Counted from the first letter of the stretch, positions 9,467 through 18,807 are shown. The stretch: 64,000 bases of DNA from Bradyrhizobium sp. dw_78 (GCF_018449525.1 NZ_JAAVUS010000001.1:558001-622000); one strand, 5' to 3'. Notes: generated from the sequence alone by a model not told the origin. A program made the numbers and translations.

Positions 9467-10101
9467 GGAGCGTCTTTCAGAAAGTCGTTGACGTCGAAAT
9501 GCGCCGTGAACGCGGCCCTTAACGTATCCGGCGCCAGCGACGCCAGATACGGCAGGCGGCCGAGCCGCCGCGTGCGTCCCAGCGTTACGATCGTTCGTTC
9601 GGAATCGCTGTTTTCGTCGCCTATAAAGGCGACGCCGAGCAGCGGAATCGCGCGCGCGCGGATCGCTTCGATCGACAACAGGGTGTGATTGATGGTGCCG
9701 AGCGTCGTCCGGGCACACAGCACCAGCGGCGCATGCCATCGTGCGAATACGTCGATATAGGTGAGCTCGCGCGTCAGCGGCACCAGCAATCCGCCGGCCC
9801 CTTCGATGACCAGCGGGCGTGAGGTGGAGGGTATGCCGAGTCGTTCCGGATCGATGGTAACCCCGTCGATCTCGGCGGCAAGATGCGGCGAGGCCGGTGT
9901 CTTCAACCGATAATGTTCGGGCAGGACTCGTTCGGCGCCAAGGCCCGACAGCCGCCGTACCACGTCGGAATCGGTTTCGTCTTCAAGGCCCGACTGGATC
10001 GGCTTGCAGTAATAACCGTCCAGCGCGCCAGCGAGCGCTGCGGCGAACACGGTCTTGCCGATGCCGGTATCGGTGCCGGCGACGACGATCGGCGCCGTCA
10101 T
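9463..10101 (-). CDS. bioD: Dethiobiotin synthetase
   Basis: ATP-dependent carboxylation of DAPA to dethiobiotin, the penultimate step of biotin synthesis. 212 aa. P-loop GTDTGIGKT at residues 9-17, CKPIQSGLE (substrate loop), and the [10 protein letters not shown] motif that binds Mg-ATP. Both ends overlap neighbours by four bases (ATGA with bioF upstream and with bioA downstream), so the three genes are translationally coupled in one operon. Confidence 0.96.
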   Translation of the reverse strand: MTAPIVVAGTDTGIGKTVFAAALAGALDGYYCKPIQSGLEDETDSDVVRRLSGLGAERVLPEHYRLKTPASPHLAAEIDGVTIDPERLGIPSTSRPLVIEGAGGLLVPLTRELTYIDVFARWHAPLVLCARTTLGTINHTLLSIEAIRARAIPLLGVAFIGDENSDSERTIVTLGRTRRLGRLPYLASLAPDTLRAAFTAHFDVNDFLKDAP

Positions 10102-11231
10102 GTCAGATTTCTCATGTCTTCGGCGATCGCGTCGAACAGGTTCGCGATCACGGCCTCGTCGAGGTTTGCCGTCAGCGCGATGCGCAGGCGTGCGGTGCCT
10201 TCGGGGACTGTCGGCGGACGGATCGCGCGTATATCGAATCCGCGCCGCTGCAGCGATGCGGCGAGCGCCACGGCCCTGCCGTCGGCGCCGACGATCACGG
10301 GCAGGATATGCGAACGCGAGGAGGCGATCCCGCAGCGCGCCTGCAATTCGCGATCGGCATAAGCGACAAGTCCGGCGAGCCGTTCGCGGCGCTGTGGTTT
10401 GGTACGCGAAATCTCAAGTGCGCTCCGGGTGACCGCCGCGATCAGCGGAGACGGCGCGGTCGCAAAGATGAACGGCCTCGCCCGGTTGACGAGGAAGTCC
10501 CGCACGATTTTCGGCGCGAGCACGAAGCCGCCGACGGTGCCGAGCGCCTTGCCGCAGGTGTGCAGTGTGATCACGTTGTCGCGGCCTTCGAACGCGGCGG
10601 CGAGTCCCCGTCCTTCGGGGCCGGCCACGCCGGTCGCATGGGCTTCGTCGATCACGATGATCGCTTCGTGCCGGTCGGCGACGGCCAGGAGATCGGCGAG
10701 ATCGGGGCTGTCGCCGTCCATGCTGTAGATGCTCTCGACGGCCATCCAGGCCCGTCCGCGGCCGCCGGCCTTGCGCCAGTGGCGCAGCCGCGTATCGAAG
10801 GCGTCGGCGTCGTTGTGGGGAACGCTCACCCGCTCGGCGCGGCCGCGCCGCATGCCTTCGTGGACGCTGGCGTGGACCAGTTCGTCATGCAACACGACGT
10901 CGCCTTCTTGCGGCAGCGTCGAGAAGATCGCGAAATTGGCGGTGTAGCCGGCGCCGAAATAGAGCGCCGTCGCGGCGCCGAAATAGGCCGCGGCTTCGGC
11001 TTCGACCGCTTCGTGCTCGCTGTGATTGCCGCGTAGCAGGCGCGAGCCGCCAGCGCCGACCGGCACGCCACGGGCGATCGCCTCGGCCGCAGCCTGCCTC
11101 AATTCGTCGGATTCGGCGAGACCGAGATAGTCATTCGAGGTGAAGTCGACGCCCGAGCGTGCGCGCAGCGTTCGCAGCCGGTCCTTGTCTTCGAGCTCAC
11201 GAAGTTGGATTTCGATTTGTTCGTAAGCCAT
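10098..11231 (-). CDS. bioF: 8-amino-7-oxononanoate synthase
   Basis: PLP-dependent condensation of pimeloyl-thioester with alanine, giving KAPA. 377 aa from ATG 11231; an ATG at 11270 would add 13 residues, but GAAAG upstream of 11231 and alignment of the N-terminus with the usual SNDYLGL position favour the shorter form. Seen: TSNDYLGL at 31-38, HDELVHAS, the PLP aspartate and histidine in IDEAHATG (D195, H198), and K228 in HTCGKALG. First gene of the bioFDA operon. bioB and pimeloyl-synthesis genes are not in the window. Confidence 0.94.
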   Translation of the reverse strand: MAYEQIEIQLRELEDKDRLRTLRARSGVDFTSNDYLGLAESDELRQAAAEAIARGVPVGAGGSRLLRGNHSEHEAVEAEAAAYFGAATALYFGAGYTANFAIFSTLPQEGDVVLHDELVHASVHEGMRRGRAERVSVPHNDADAFDTRLRHWRKAGGRGRAWMAVESIYSMDGDSPDLADLLAVADRHEAIIVIDEAHATGVAGPEGRGLAAAFEGRDNVITLHTCGKALGTVGGFVLAPKIVRDFLVNRARPFIFATAPSPLIAAVTRSALEISRTKPQRRERLAGLVAYADRELQARCGIASSRSHILPVIVGADGRAVALAASLQRRGFDIRAIRPPTVPEGTARLRIALTANLDEAVIANLFDAIAEDMRNLT

Positions 11232-11314
11232 CGGAATACTTTCGGGTTGGCCCGGATTGTCGGACGTCATGCTGGCCGATCGCCGCCGACGCCGGTTGGA
11301 TTTGGCAGGGTTCT

Positions 11315-11420
11315 AGAGCCTTTTCGGTTCTGATGGAATCAGAACCGAGGCTCTATGTTTTTGTTTTGACGCGCTTTCTTCACCGCGTACCGGAAGCCGC
11401 TTCGCTCGGAAACGCTATAG
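11315..11420. repeat. Dispersed hairpin repeat, copy 1 (complete)
   Basis: The best preserved of four related copies in this window. Left part: a strong stem-loop with TCGGTTCTGAT at 11324-11334 pairing perfectly with ATCAGAACCGA at 11338-11348 (GGA loop), extended by AGAGCC/GGCTCT at the base. Right part: TTTTGACGCG, then CTTCACCGCG, and the terminal TTCGCTCGGAAACGCTATAG. The same right-hand end (TTCGCTC-AAAACGCT) recurs at 26411-26432 and 62076-62092. It occupies most of the roughly 470-bp gap between bioF and the sorbosone dehydrogenase-like gene; the rest of that gap shows no supported gene. Confidence 0.8.
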
Positions 11421-11700
11421 TCCAATGAGATGGCCAAGTCCACGGCGGCCGCGGGCATGGCTGCCCGGATGAGGGCTTTTGCGGGTGAGGGGACCGGCCC
11501 GGCGGTTTTTCCCGAGAATCCTGGCGGCCCCGGCCTCATTTTGTTCCCATCGGCTGGCCCTCGGCACGATCACGCCCGGGGAAAGTGAAAGTGATCGATG
11601 TGCGGACCGGGGCGCATGAACGCGGCGGCATAAATGTCATTATGGTCGCGCAAGCTGCGCGGCCGATGCGCGCTTCGTGCTGCGCTGCGAGGAAATCATG

Positions 11701-13044
11701 ATGCTCAAATCGTTCGGCCCGATGGCGGGCGTTCTTGCACTCTCGTTCTGGATCGCACTCGCCGGTGCTGCAGCCGCACAGCCGGCTCCGCTGGAGGGCA
11801 GAGCCGCGTTCGGCGATTGGCAGGTCGACAAACCCGGCACCACGCGCCTGATTTTGCCGCAGGATCTGCCGCCGCCGGGCGCGACGCCTTCCACCGCCAA
11901 CATGTCCCATGTCGTGCCAAGGCCCGCTTCCGCCGTTCCGCAGGTGCCTGATGGATTCAAGATCGAATTGTTCGCCGACGGCTTGAGCGGTCCGCGCATC
12001 ATCAGGACGGCGCCGAACGGCGACATCTTCGTCGCCGAAACCAGCGCGGGCCGGCTTCGCGTGTTGCGGGCGGCGGATGGCGCTTCGAAGCCCAGCACGA
12101 ACGAGATCTATGCCAGCGGCCTCGATCGCCCATTCGGCATCGCGTTCTTTCCGAGCGGCGACAATCCGCAATGGCTGTATGTCGCCAACACCGGCAGCGT
12201 GGTGCGCTATGCTTATCATGCCGGCGATCTCAAGGCGTCCGGTCCGCCCGAAACCGTCGTAGCCGATCTGCCGCATGGCCGCGGACATTCGACGCGGGAC
12301 ATAGCGTTCACGCCGGACGACAAGCGGATGCTGGTTTCGGTCGGCTCCGGCAGCAACGTGGCCGACGGCATGGGCAGTGCTCCGGGCGGCGTCGAATCGT
12401 GGAGCGGCGAGCATGCGCTCGGCGCCAGTTGGGGCCTCGAGACCGATCGTGCGGCGGTATTGTCGTTCGATCCCGATGGGAAAAACCAAAAACTGTTCGC
12501 CACCGGCATTCGCAACTGCGTCGGTCTCGCAATCCAGCCCGGCAACGGCGCGCTATGGTGCTCGACCAATGAGCGTGATGGTTTAGGCGATAATCTCGTG
12601 CCCGATTACGTGACGCGGGTGCGCGAAAATGCGTTCTATGGCTGGCCCTGGTTCTATATCGGCGACCATCAGGATCCGAGGCATGCCGGCGAGCGGCCGG
12701 ACCTGAAAGACAAGATCACGATTCCCGATGTGTTGCTGCAGGCGCATTCGGCATCGCTCGGATTGACGTTTTATGAAGGCAACAGCTTTCCGGCGGAATA
12801 TCGCGGTGACGCGTTCGCGGCCGAACATGGTTCCTGGAACAGGTCGAAGCGGACCGGCTACAAGGTCGTGCGTATCAGGTTGAAGGACGGCGTGCCGACC
12901 GGCGAATACGAGGATTTCGTCACCGGATTTGTCATCAACGATTCCGACGTGTGGGGCCGTCCGGTCGGCGTCACCGTGGCGCATGATGGCGCGCTATTGG
13001 TGTCGGAAGACGCCGGTGGCACGATCTGGCGCGTCAGCCACTGA
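11701..13044 (+). CDS. Secreted glucose/sorbosone dehydrogenase family protein (PQQ-type beta-propeller)
   Basis: Exported six-bladed beta-propeller of the GSDH family (447 aa), likely a PQQ-dependent sugar dehydrogenase or a relative of unproven activity. A signal peptide covers about residues 1-26 (ending GAAAAQ). Propeller motifs visible: GLSGPRIIRTAPNGDIFVAE, ASGLDRPFGIAF, GHSTRDIAFTPD, and AAEHGSWNRSKRTGYKV near the end. ATG 11701 is chosen since GAGGA ends seven bases upstream; ATG 11698 is adjacent and equally possible. Its 3' end overlaps the convergent IclR gene by 11 bp. It stands alone, and no dedicated PQQ synthesis genes are nearby. Confidence 0.85.
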   Translation: MLKSFGPMAGVLALSFWIALAGAAAAQPAPLEGRAAFGDWQVDKPGTTRLILPQDLPPPGATPSTANMSHVVPRPASAVPQVPDGFKIELFADGLSGPRIIRTAPNGDIFVAETSAGRLRVLRAADGASKPSTNEIYASGLDRPFGIAFFPSGDNPQWLYVANTGSVVRYAYHAGDLKASGPPETVVADLPHGRGHSTRDIAFTPDDKRMLVSVGSGSNVADGMGSAPGGVESWSGEHALGASWGLETDRAAVLSFDPDGKNQKLFATGIRNCVGLAIQPGNGALWCSTNERDGLGDNLVPDYVTRVRENAFYGWPWFYIGDHQDPRHAGERPDLKDKITIPDVLLQAHSASLGLTFYEGNSFPAEYRGDAFAAEHGSWNRSKRTGYKVVRIRLKDGVPTGEYEDFVTGFVINDSDVWGRPVGVTVAHDGALLVSEDAGGTIWRVSH

Positions 13045-13831
13045 TTTCCGCTTTGCCGATCGCTTCGCTCAGTCTGCTCGCGCAGGATTGCAGCACCGGA
13101 ACGAAGTGGTGCCGCAGATCGGCGGCGCGGACGCGGGCCGACGCCGCGCTGACGCTGACGGCAGCAACGATCGCGCCGGCTTCGCCGAACACGGGCACGG
13201 CAAGCGCGCGCATGCCCAGCTCCAGCTCCTCGTTGCTCATCGCGTAACCGCGTTTGCGTGCGGTGTGAATTTCGGCAAGCAGCGGCATCAGTCCGGTGAT
13301 CGTGTGCGGCGTCCGCTGATGAAAAGGTTTGTGGCCGAGGCGCTCGGCGATCTCTTGGTCCGAAAACTGGCCGAGCAGCACCCGGCCGGTGGCCGAGCAA
13401 TAGGCGGGAAGATGCGCGCCGACGCGGACTCCGGTGGAAAGGATGTGCTCGGCTTCCGCGCGCGCGATGAACAGAGGCCTGTCACGGTCGAGCACGGCCA
13501 GCGAAACCGATTCGGATAATTCGTCGCGGGCCTGCGCCAGCAGCGGTCCGGCGAGGCGCGCCATCTGGTCGCGTCCGGTCGCAGCGCCCCCCAGCTTGCG
13601 CAGCCGGGGCAGGAGACGGAATTCGCGGCCGGACTGTTCGACATAACCAAGCTCGGCGAGTGTGATCAGACATCGTCGCGCCGAGGCGCGGGTGATGTTG
13701 GAGGCGCGCGCGGCGTCCGAGACGTTGAGGACGCCGCGCGCCGCGAGCGCCTCGATGATGGCGAGGCCCTTGGCGAGGCCGCCCATGCCTTCGCTCGATC
13801 GTTGGCCTGAAGTTGCAGTGGTCGCGGGCAT
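13034..13831 (-). CDS. tphR: IclR-family transcriptional regulator (probable TphR-type activator)
   Basis: Regulator with an N-terminal winged helix (about residues 17-75; HTH around VSDAARASNITRASARRCL) and a C-terminal IclR effector domain (SLAVLDRDRPLFIAR ... YCSATGRVLLGQF ... VSAASARVRAADL). The DLRHH/SARRCL style resembles the PcaU/PobR branch controlling aromatic catabolism. ATG 13831 gives 265 aa; the frame is open 24 codons upstream, but that would run into the operator region. It is divergent from the dioxygenase operon with 134 bp between, where two palindromes lie. By context it should respond to the substrate of that operon. The symbol is assigned by synteny with tph clusters. Confidence 0.8.
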   Translation of the reverse strand: MPATTATSGQRSSEGMGGLAKGLAIIEALAARGVLNVSDAARASNITRASARRCLITLAELGYVEQSGREFRLLPRLRKLGGAATGRDQMARLAGPLLAQARDELSESVSLAVLDRDRPLFIARAEAEHILSTGVRVGAHLPAYCSATGRVLLGQFSDQEIAERLGHKPFHQRTPHTITGLMPLLAEIHTARKRGYAMSNEELELGMRALAVPVFGEAGAIVAAVSVSAASARVRAADLRHHFVPVLQSCASRLSEAIGKAEISG

Positions 13832-13867
13832 GGCTCGCCTTGACAGCCGATCGGGGCGGGTTAGGTT

Positions 13868-13901
13868 GTTCGATATAGGAAACGCTGTTCGGTATCCGAA
13901 C
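13868..13901. promoter_or_regulatory. Two palindromic boxes, candidate IclR/TphR operator
   Basis: Box B, GTTCGGTATCCGAAC (13887-13901), is a palindrome with perfect 6-bp arms. Box A, GTTCGATATAGGAAAC (13868-13883), is an imperfect copy 19 bp away, about two helical turns. Both lie between the divergent IclR gene and the dioxygenase operon. They resemble the GTTCGATAATCG-type boxes I recall for PcaU/PobR-family IclR activators, so binding by the adjacent regulator is a good inference. Confidence 0.65.
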
Positions 13902-13965
13902 ATTCCGGCGCGCCACTGTCAAATAAAAACAAATCTCCAGCCGTTATCCGGGAGGACAATCGACG

Positions 13966-15204
13966 ATGCTGCTCGAAGCCCACAAAGCCACGCCATCGGA
14001 AACGCTGACCCGGGTGCCATACTGGGTTTTCCAGACCGCAGAGACCTACCGCAAGGAGCAGGAGTGCATCTTCCAGGGGCCGTGCTGGCATTATCTGGCG
14101 CTGGAAGTGGAATTGCCCGAGCCCGGCGATTTCCGCACCACCCGGATCGGCGACACCCCTGTGGTCGTCACCCGCGACGATGATGGCGAGATCTATGCGT
14201 TCGAAAATCGCTGCGCCCATCGCGGCGCGCTGATCTGTCTCGACAATCACGGCAAGGGCAAAAAGGATTTCAGCTGCGTCTATCACGCCTGGACCTACGA
14301 CCGGCAGGGCAATCTCAGGGGCGTCGCGTTCAAGGACGGCATCAAGGGCAAGGGCGGCATGCCCGAAACCTTCCGCATGGAGGATCATGCTCCCCGCAAG
14401 CTGCGGATCGCGATCTTGCACGGCCTGATCTTCGGCTCGTTCTCCGAAGAGGTGCCGCCGATCGAGGAATATCTCGGCGAGGAAATCTCGGGGCGCATCG
14501 AGCGCGTGCTCGGCGGCCGCAAGCCGGTGGTGCTGGGGCGAGTGACGCAGGCGCTGCCGAACAACTGGAAGCTCTATATGGAGAACGTCAAGGACTCCTA
14601 TCATGCCAGCATCCTGCATTTGTTTTTCACCACCTTCGAACTGAACCGGCTGTCGCTGAAGGGCGGCATCATCGTCGACGACAGCGGCGGCCATCACGTC
14701 AGTTATTCCGCGATCGATACCGTCGCGCAAAAGGATGCCGAATATGCCAAGCAGCAGCTTCGCTCGGAAAGCCAGTACAAGCTGGCCGATCCTTCGCTGC
14801 TGCAAGGGTTCGACGAATATCATGACGGCGTGACGCTGCAGATCCTGTCGGTGTTCCCGACCTTCGTGCTGCAGCAGATCCAGAATGCGATCGCGGTGCG
14901 GCAGATCGTTCCGCGCGCGATCGACAAGACCGATCTGAACTGGACCTATCTCGGCTTTGCCGATGACACGCCGGAGCAGCGGCTGGTCCGCATCAAGCAG
15001 AACAATCTGGTCGGCCCCGCCGGTTACATTTCGATGGAGGACGGCTGCGTCGGCGGCTTCGTGCAGCGCGGCATCGCCGGCGCCTCGGACCAGGAGGCCG
15101 TTCTGGAGATGGGCGGCAGCCAGGCGCAGAGCAGCGAAAGCCGCGTCACCGAGGCGTCCGTCCGCGGCTTCTGGAAAGCCTATCGCAGCAACATGGGCCT
15201 GTGA
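13966..15204 (+). CDS. tphA2: Terephthalate 1,2-dioxygenase-like terminal oxygenase, large (alpha) subunit
   Basis: Rieske non-heme iron oxygenase alpha subunit (412 aa) that would add O2 to the aromatic ring to give a cis-dihydrodiol. Rieske ligands C83, H85, C104, H107 (CAHRG ... CVYHAW); mononuclear iron ligands H213 and H218 with D210 ([10 protein letters not shown]). Segments such as [30 protein letters not shown] and SGGHHVSYS agree closely with the Comamonas TphA2 sequence as I remember it. Length and the downstream gene set (small subunit, PdxA-type dehydrogenase, reductase, Bug protein) support tph. A related para-carboxylated benzoate is the main alternative substrate. GGGAGGACA precedes the ATG. 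Confidence 0.85.
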   Translation: MLLEAHKATPSETLTRVPYWVFQTAETYRKEQECIFQGPCWHYLALEVELPEPGDFRTTRIGDTPVVVTRDDDGEIYAFENRCAHRGALICLDNHGKGKKDFSCVYHAWTYDRQGNLRGVAFKDGIKGKGGMPETFRMEDHAPRKLRIAILHGLIFGSFSEEVPPIEEYLGEEISGRIERVLGGRKPVVLGRVTQALPNNWKLYMENVKDSYHASILHLFFTTFELNRLSLKGGIIVDDSGGHHVSYSAIDTVAQKDAEYAKQQLRSESQYKLADPSLLQGFDEYHDGVTLQILSVFPTFVLQQIQNAIAVRQIVPRAIDKTDLNWTYLGFADDTPEQRLVRIKQNNLVGPAGYISMEDGCVGGFVQRGIAGASDQEAVLEMGGSQAQSSESRVTEASVRGFWKAYRSNMGL

Positions 15205-15213
15205 GGGATAACC

Positions 15214-15684
15214 ATGATTGACAGCGTGTATCAGATGATCGCCCGCGCCCAGGCCGAATATGCCAGGTGCATCGACGACGACCGGCTGGAGGAATGGCCC
15301 GATCATTTCCACGGTTCCTGCATCTACAGGATCACCACGGCCGCCAACCACCGTGAAGGACTGGAAGGCGCGATCATCTTCGCGAATTCCAAGGGCATGC
15401 TGAAGGACCGCGTCTCGGCGTTGCGCGAGGCCAATATCTATGAGCGGCAATCCTACAGGCACATTCTCGGCCAGCCTTCGATCCTGCAGGAGAGCGGCAG
15501 CGAGGTGCGGAGCGAAACCTCCTTTCTCGTCGCGCGCATTGTGCAGGACGGCGACACCGACATCTTTGCCACCGGCCGCTACCTCGATCTCTACAGGATC
15601 GAGGACGGCAAGGCGCGCCTGAACGAGCGGACGGTCGTGTGCGACAGTTCGCGGATCGATACGCTGATGGCGCTGCCGCTGTGA
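15214..15684 (+). CDS. tphA3: Terephthalate dioxygenase-like small (beta) subunit
   Basis: Ring-hydroxylating dioxygenase beta subunit (156 aa) of the NTF2-like cone fold, structural partner of the alpha subunit. Recognisable features are the early YARCIDDDRLEEWPDHF stretch, the tight RQSYRHILG turn, and the C-terminal GRYLDLYRIEDGKARLNER strand region, all standard in this family. It starts nine bases after the alpha stop with GAGGGATAACC in front of the ATG and ends in a GTGA overlap with the next gene. Length matches TphA3. Confidence 0.85.
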   Translation: MIDSVYQMIARAQAEYARCIDDDRLEEWPDHFHGSCIYRITTAANHREGLEGAIIFANSKGMLKDRVSALREANIYERQSYRHILGQPSILQESGSEVRSETSFLVARIVQDGDTDIFATGRYLDLYRIEDGKARLNERTVVCDSSRIDTLMALPL

Positions 15685-16676
15685 GCGCGCGCGTCATTGC
15701 GCTGACGACCGGCGATCCCAACGGGATCGGCCCGGAGATCGCCGTCAAGGCGGCGGTGCAAATGGCGCGCGAGGGCGGGCCGGCGATCGTTCTGGTGGGC
15801 GACGAATTCGTCTTGCGCTTCTACGCCGAGCGCCATGCCGGCGATCTTGCGCTTGTGCCGTTGGACGGATCAGCGCCCCGCCCGGACGCATTGTATTTTT
15901 CGAGCGTCGATGCCCTGCGCCGCGAGGCCTTCCATCCCGGCACGCCGGTCGCGGCCGGTGGCCGCGCCACAGTCGATTATGTCGCCGCGGCGATCCGGCT
16001 GGTGAATGAAGGCCGTGCGTCCGCGATCGTGGCGTGCCCGCATTCGGAAACCAACGTCAATGCCGCCGGCATTCCGTTTTCCGGATATCCCGGCCTGCTG
16101 GCGCGCCTGACCGGCACTGCCGAAGATCACGTTTTCCTGATGCTGGTCGGCGGCGGGCTTCGCATCGTTCACGTCACCTTGCACGAACGGCTGCACACAG
16201 CGCTGGCGCGGTTGACCTCCGAACTGGTGGATCGGGCGGCGCGCACCGCCGCCGATGCCTTGCGCCAGCTTGACGTGAAGCAGCCGCGCATCGGCCTGTT
16301 CGGCATCAATCCGCACGCCGGCGAGAACGGCCTGTTCGGCGACGATGACGACAGGATCACCGTTCCCGCCGCCAACAGCTTGCGGGCGGCGGGGATCGAT
16401 GTCGAGGGGCCGCTCGGCGCCGATTTGATGCTGGGCCGTCGCGACTTCGATGCCTTTGTCGCCATGTATCACGACCAGGGCCATATCCCGGTCAAACTGA
16501 TGGCCGGGCGCAACTCGGCGGCGATGTCGATCGGCGCCGGCGTGCTGTTCGCAAGCGTCGGTCACGGCAGCGCCTTCGATATTGCGGGCAGGGGCGTTGC
16601 CGAGCCGGAGGCGGTGCTGCGTTCGCTCAAGCTTCTGTCCGGCGCGACCGATCTCACCGTTGCGGTGGCGTCATGA
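15681..16676 (+). CDS. tphB: PdxA-family dehydrogenase, probable terephthalate dihydrodiol (DCD) dehydrogenase
   Basis: NAD(P)-dependent, metal-using dehydrogenase of the PdxA family (331 aa). In tph systems this protein oxidises and decarboxylates the dihydrodiol to protocatechuate. Motifs: TTGDPNGIGPEI at the N-terminus, and metal-binding histidines H168 (VTLHERLH), H212 (INPHAGE) and H268 (YHDQGHIPVK), matching the three ligands of PdxA. The start is GTG 15681, which overlaps the small-subunit stop as GTGA; an upstream ATG at 15639 would lie inside that gene. True pyridoxine PdxA is the alternative, but the position between dioxygenase subunits and reductase argues for TphB. Confidence 0.82.
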   Translation: MSARVIALTTGDPNGIGPEIAVKAAVQMAREGGPAIVLVGDEFVLRFYAERHAGDLALVPLDGSAPRPDALYFSSVDALRREAFHPGTPVAAGGRATVDYVAAAIRLVNEGRASAIVACPHSETNVNAAGIPFSGYPGLLARLTGTAEDHVFLMLVGGGLRIVHVTLHERLHTALARLTSELVDRAARTAADALRQLDVKQPRIGLFGINPHAGENGLFGDDDDRITVPAANSLRAAGIDVEGPLGADLMLGRRDFDAFVAMYHDQGHIPVKLMAGRNSAAMSIGAGVLFASVGHGSAFDIAGRGVAEPEAVLRSLKLLSGATDLTVAVAS

Positions 16677-17731
16677 TGTTTCAGGTCGCCGTCGATCAAA
16701 CCGATATCGCGTTCGCCTGCGAAGCGGGTGAGACCGTGCTGGATGCGGCGGAGCGGGCCGGTTATTCGCTGCCCTATTCCTGCCGGAAGGGCATCTGTTC
16801 GACGTGCGAAGCCGAACTGTGCCGCGGCAGCGTCACTTCGGGCGGAAAGCAAATGGCGGGGCCGGCGAGTGGGGTCTTGCTGTGCCGCGCGACGCCGCAG
16901 ACCGACATCGTCATTCATCCCAAGCGGATCAACCGTCACGATCCGGCGGCGCGCAAGAAGATCACCGCCGATGTCTACCGGGTCGGCAAGGTGGCCGACG
17001 ACGTCTACACGTTGCTATTGCGTTTTCCCGCCGGCATCCGCGCCCGCTTCAGGGCCGGACAATATCTGCGCGTAGCAATGCTGGACGGCGACACCCGCAA
17101 TTTCTCGATGGCCAATGCGCCGCGGGAGAGCGATGGCGTGCAGTTGCATATCAGGCGCATTCCCGGCGGCCAATTTTCCGAAGGCGTGCTGGCGCGGCTC
17201 AACAAGGGTGACAAGCTCGATATCGAGATTCCCTACGGGGAGTTTTACCTGCGCACGGAGTTCGAAAAGCCGGTGGTTTGTCTTGCGACCGGCACCGGCT
17301 TTTCGCCGATCAAATCCATCATCGAGGATCTGATCGCGCGCGGGAATACCCGCCGCGTTCGGCTCTATTGGGGCGGCGGCCGCCGCCAGGATCTGTATCT
17401 TCTTGAGCTCGCGGAAAAATGGCAGGCGCGTATGGCCTGGCTGCAATTCGTGCCGGTGCTCTCCGAGCCCGATGCCGGCTGGCACGGCGCGACCGGGCTT
17501 GTGCATGAAGCGGTGCTGCGCGACATCCCCGATTTGTCGGGTTGGCAGGTTTATGCCTGCGGCAATCCCTTGATGATCCGCACCGCCCGGCGTGACTTCG
17601 AAACGCTGGCCGGGCTGCCGGATGGACAGTTCTTTGCCGATCCCTTCGTGTCGTCGGGAAATGTGTCGTCGGGAAATCCGGAGGCTGTGCAAGAAAACGC
17701 GTCAAAAGAAAACATGAAAGCCCGGTTCTAA
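16673..17731 (+). CDS. tphA1: Dioxygenase reductase component (2Fe-2S ferredoxin / FAD / NAD)
   Basis: Electron-transfer partner of the oxygenase (352 aa). Order of domains: plant-type ferredoxin with C37, C42, C45 and C71 (SCRKGICSTCE ... LLCRA), FAD domain with RNFSMANAP, and NAD domain with CLATGTGFSPI and VYACGNPLM. Start ATG 16673 overlaps the tphB stop in ATGA. The ferredoxin-first order matches TphA1 and related CDP-6-deoxy reductase-like proteins. The C-terminal tail after FFADPF is repetitive (SSGNVSSGNPE) and probably flexible. Confidence 0.85.
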   Translation: MMFQVAVDQTDIAFACEAGETVLDAAERAGYSLPYSCRKGICSTCEAELCRGSVTSGGKQMAGPASGVLLCRATPQTDIVIHPKRINRHDPAARKKITADVYRVGKVADDVYTLLLRFPAGIRARFRAGQYLRVAMLDGDTRNFSMANAPRESDGVQLHIRRIPGGQFSEGVLARLNKGDKLDIEIPYGEFYLRTEFEKPVVCLATGTGFSPIKSIIEDLIARGNTRRVRLYWGGGRRQDLYLLELAEKWQARMAWLQFVPVLSEPDAGWHGATGLVHEAVLRDIPDLSGWQVYACGNPLMIRTARRDFETLAGLPDGQFFADPFVSSGNVSSGNPEAVQENASKENMKARF

Positions 17732-17794
17732 TTCGGTCAGATCCGGGCTAACGACAAGACAATCATAACAATCGATCCAGGGCAGGAAATTCCA

Positions 17795-18802
17795 ATGGCC
17801 GTATGTCGCAGGCAGATGCTTCTCGGGCTCGGACTGGTTCTCGCCCAAGGCGGGATGGAAGTGTGGCCGGATCGCGCCGACGCTGCGGATGCGTTGCAAG
17901 GTTATCCGGATCACACGGTCCGCATCATCGTGCCGTTCCCGGCTGGAGGCACCGCCGACTCACTGCCGAGGATTGTCGGGCAGTATCTCAGCAAGCGCTG
18001 GAACCAACCCGTTGTGGTCGAGAATAAGTCCGGCGCCGGCGGCAATATCGGCGCGGCCTATGTGGCGACGTCTCCGGCGGACGGATATACGCTGCTGGCG
18101 AGCCCGCCCGGTCCGCTCGCGATCAATCAGTCGCTCTACAAGCCGGATTCGCTCGGCTTCAAACCGCCCGATCTGGAGCCGGTGACGGTGCTCGGCGCAG
18201 TGCCGAACGTGCTCGACGTCAGGCCGGGCTTTCCCGCCAGGACCGCGCAGGAACTGATCGCCTATGCCAAGGCGAATCCGGGAAAGGTGAGCTTTGCCTC
18301 GCAGGGAATCGGATCGACCTCGCATTTGACCGGCATCCTGTTCCAGAAGCTGACGGGGACGCAGATGATGCATGTGCCCTATCGCGGAACGGCGCCGGCG
18401 CTACAGGATATCATGGCCAGCAATGTCGATCTGTTCTTCGACAATCTCGGCTCGTCGCTCTCGCTGCAGCAGGGCGACAGGCTGCGGATTCTGGCGACCG
18501 GCGGCCGGAAACGCGATGCGTCGATGCCGGACGTTCCCACCTTGGAAGAGGCGGGCGTCGCATCGTTCGAATCTTCCACCTGGTTTGCGGTCGCGGCGCC
18601 GCCGCAGACACCGACCGCGATCGTCGAATTTCTCAATCACGAGATCAACGAAGTGCTGGCGCTGCCCGAGGTGAAGGAGCAGTTCGCAAGGATTGCGGTC
18701 GAGCCGGTCGGCGGGAGTACAGCGGAGACGGCGAAATTCTTCGACGCCGAGCGCAACAAATGGCGTAGCGTGATCAAAAGCGCCGATATTTCGGTGGAAT
18801 AG
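17795..18802 (+). CDS. tphC: Bug/TctC-family periplasmic substrate-binding protein (TphC-like)
   Basis: Tripartite tricarboxylate transporter (TTT) binding protein, 335 aa, with an export signal of about 30 residues that carries RRQML. Family marks: GYPDHTVRIIVPFPAGGTAD, VVENKSGAGGNIGA, GSTSHLTGILFQKLTG, and HVPYRGTAPALQDIMASNVD. ATG 17795 has AGGAAATTCC in front. In Comamonas the Bug protein TphC belongs to the tph cluster and captures terephthalate; here it is the last gene, 63 bp after the reductase. No TctA/TctB-type membrane subunits are in the window, so it must borrow them from elsewhere. Confidence 0.82.
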   Translation: MAVCRRQMLLGLGLVLAQGGMEVWPDRADAADALQGYPDHTVRIIVPFPAGGTADSLPRIVGQYLSKRWNQPVVVENKSGAGGNIGAAYVATSPADGYTLLASPPGPLAINQSLYKPDSLGFKPPDLEPVTVLGAVPNVLDVRPGFPARTAQELIAYAKANPGKVSFASQGIGSTSHLTGILFQKLTGTQMMHVPYRGTAPALQDIMASNVDLFFDNLGSSLSLQQGDRLRILATGGRKRDASMPDVPTLEEAGVASFESSTWFAVAAPPQTPTAIVEFLNHEINEVLALPEVKEQFARIAVEPVGGSTAETAKFFDAERNKWRSVIKSADISVE

Positions 18803-18807
18803 GTTTC

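Noticed and set aside
13861..15462. A 533-codon open frame on the minus strand opposite tphA2/tphA3
   Set aside because: It is the antisense shadow of a high-GC gene with clear Rieske motifs on the plus strand; its translation has no domain, and the start has no ribosome site.
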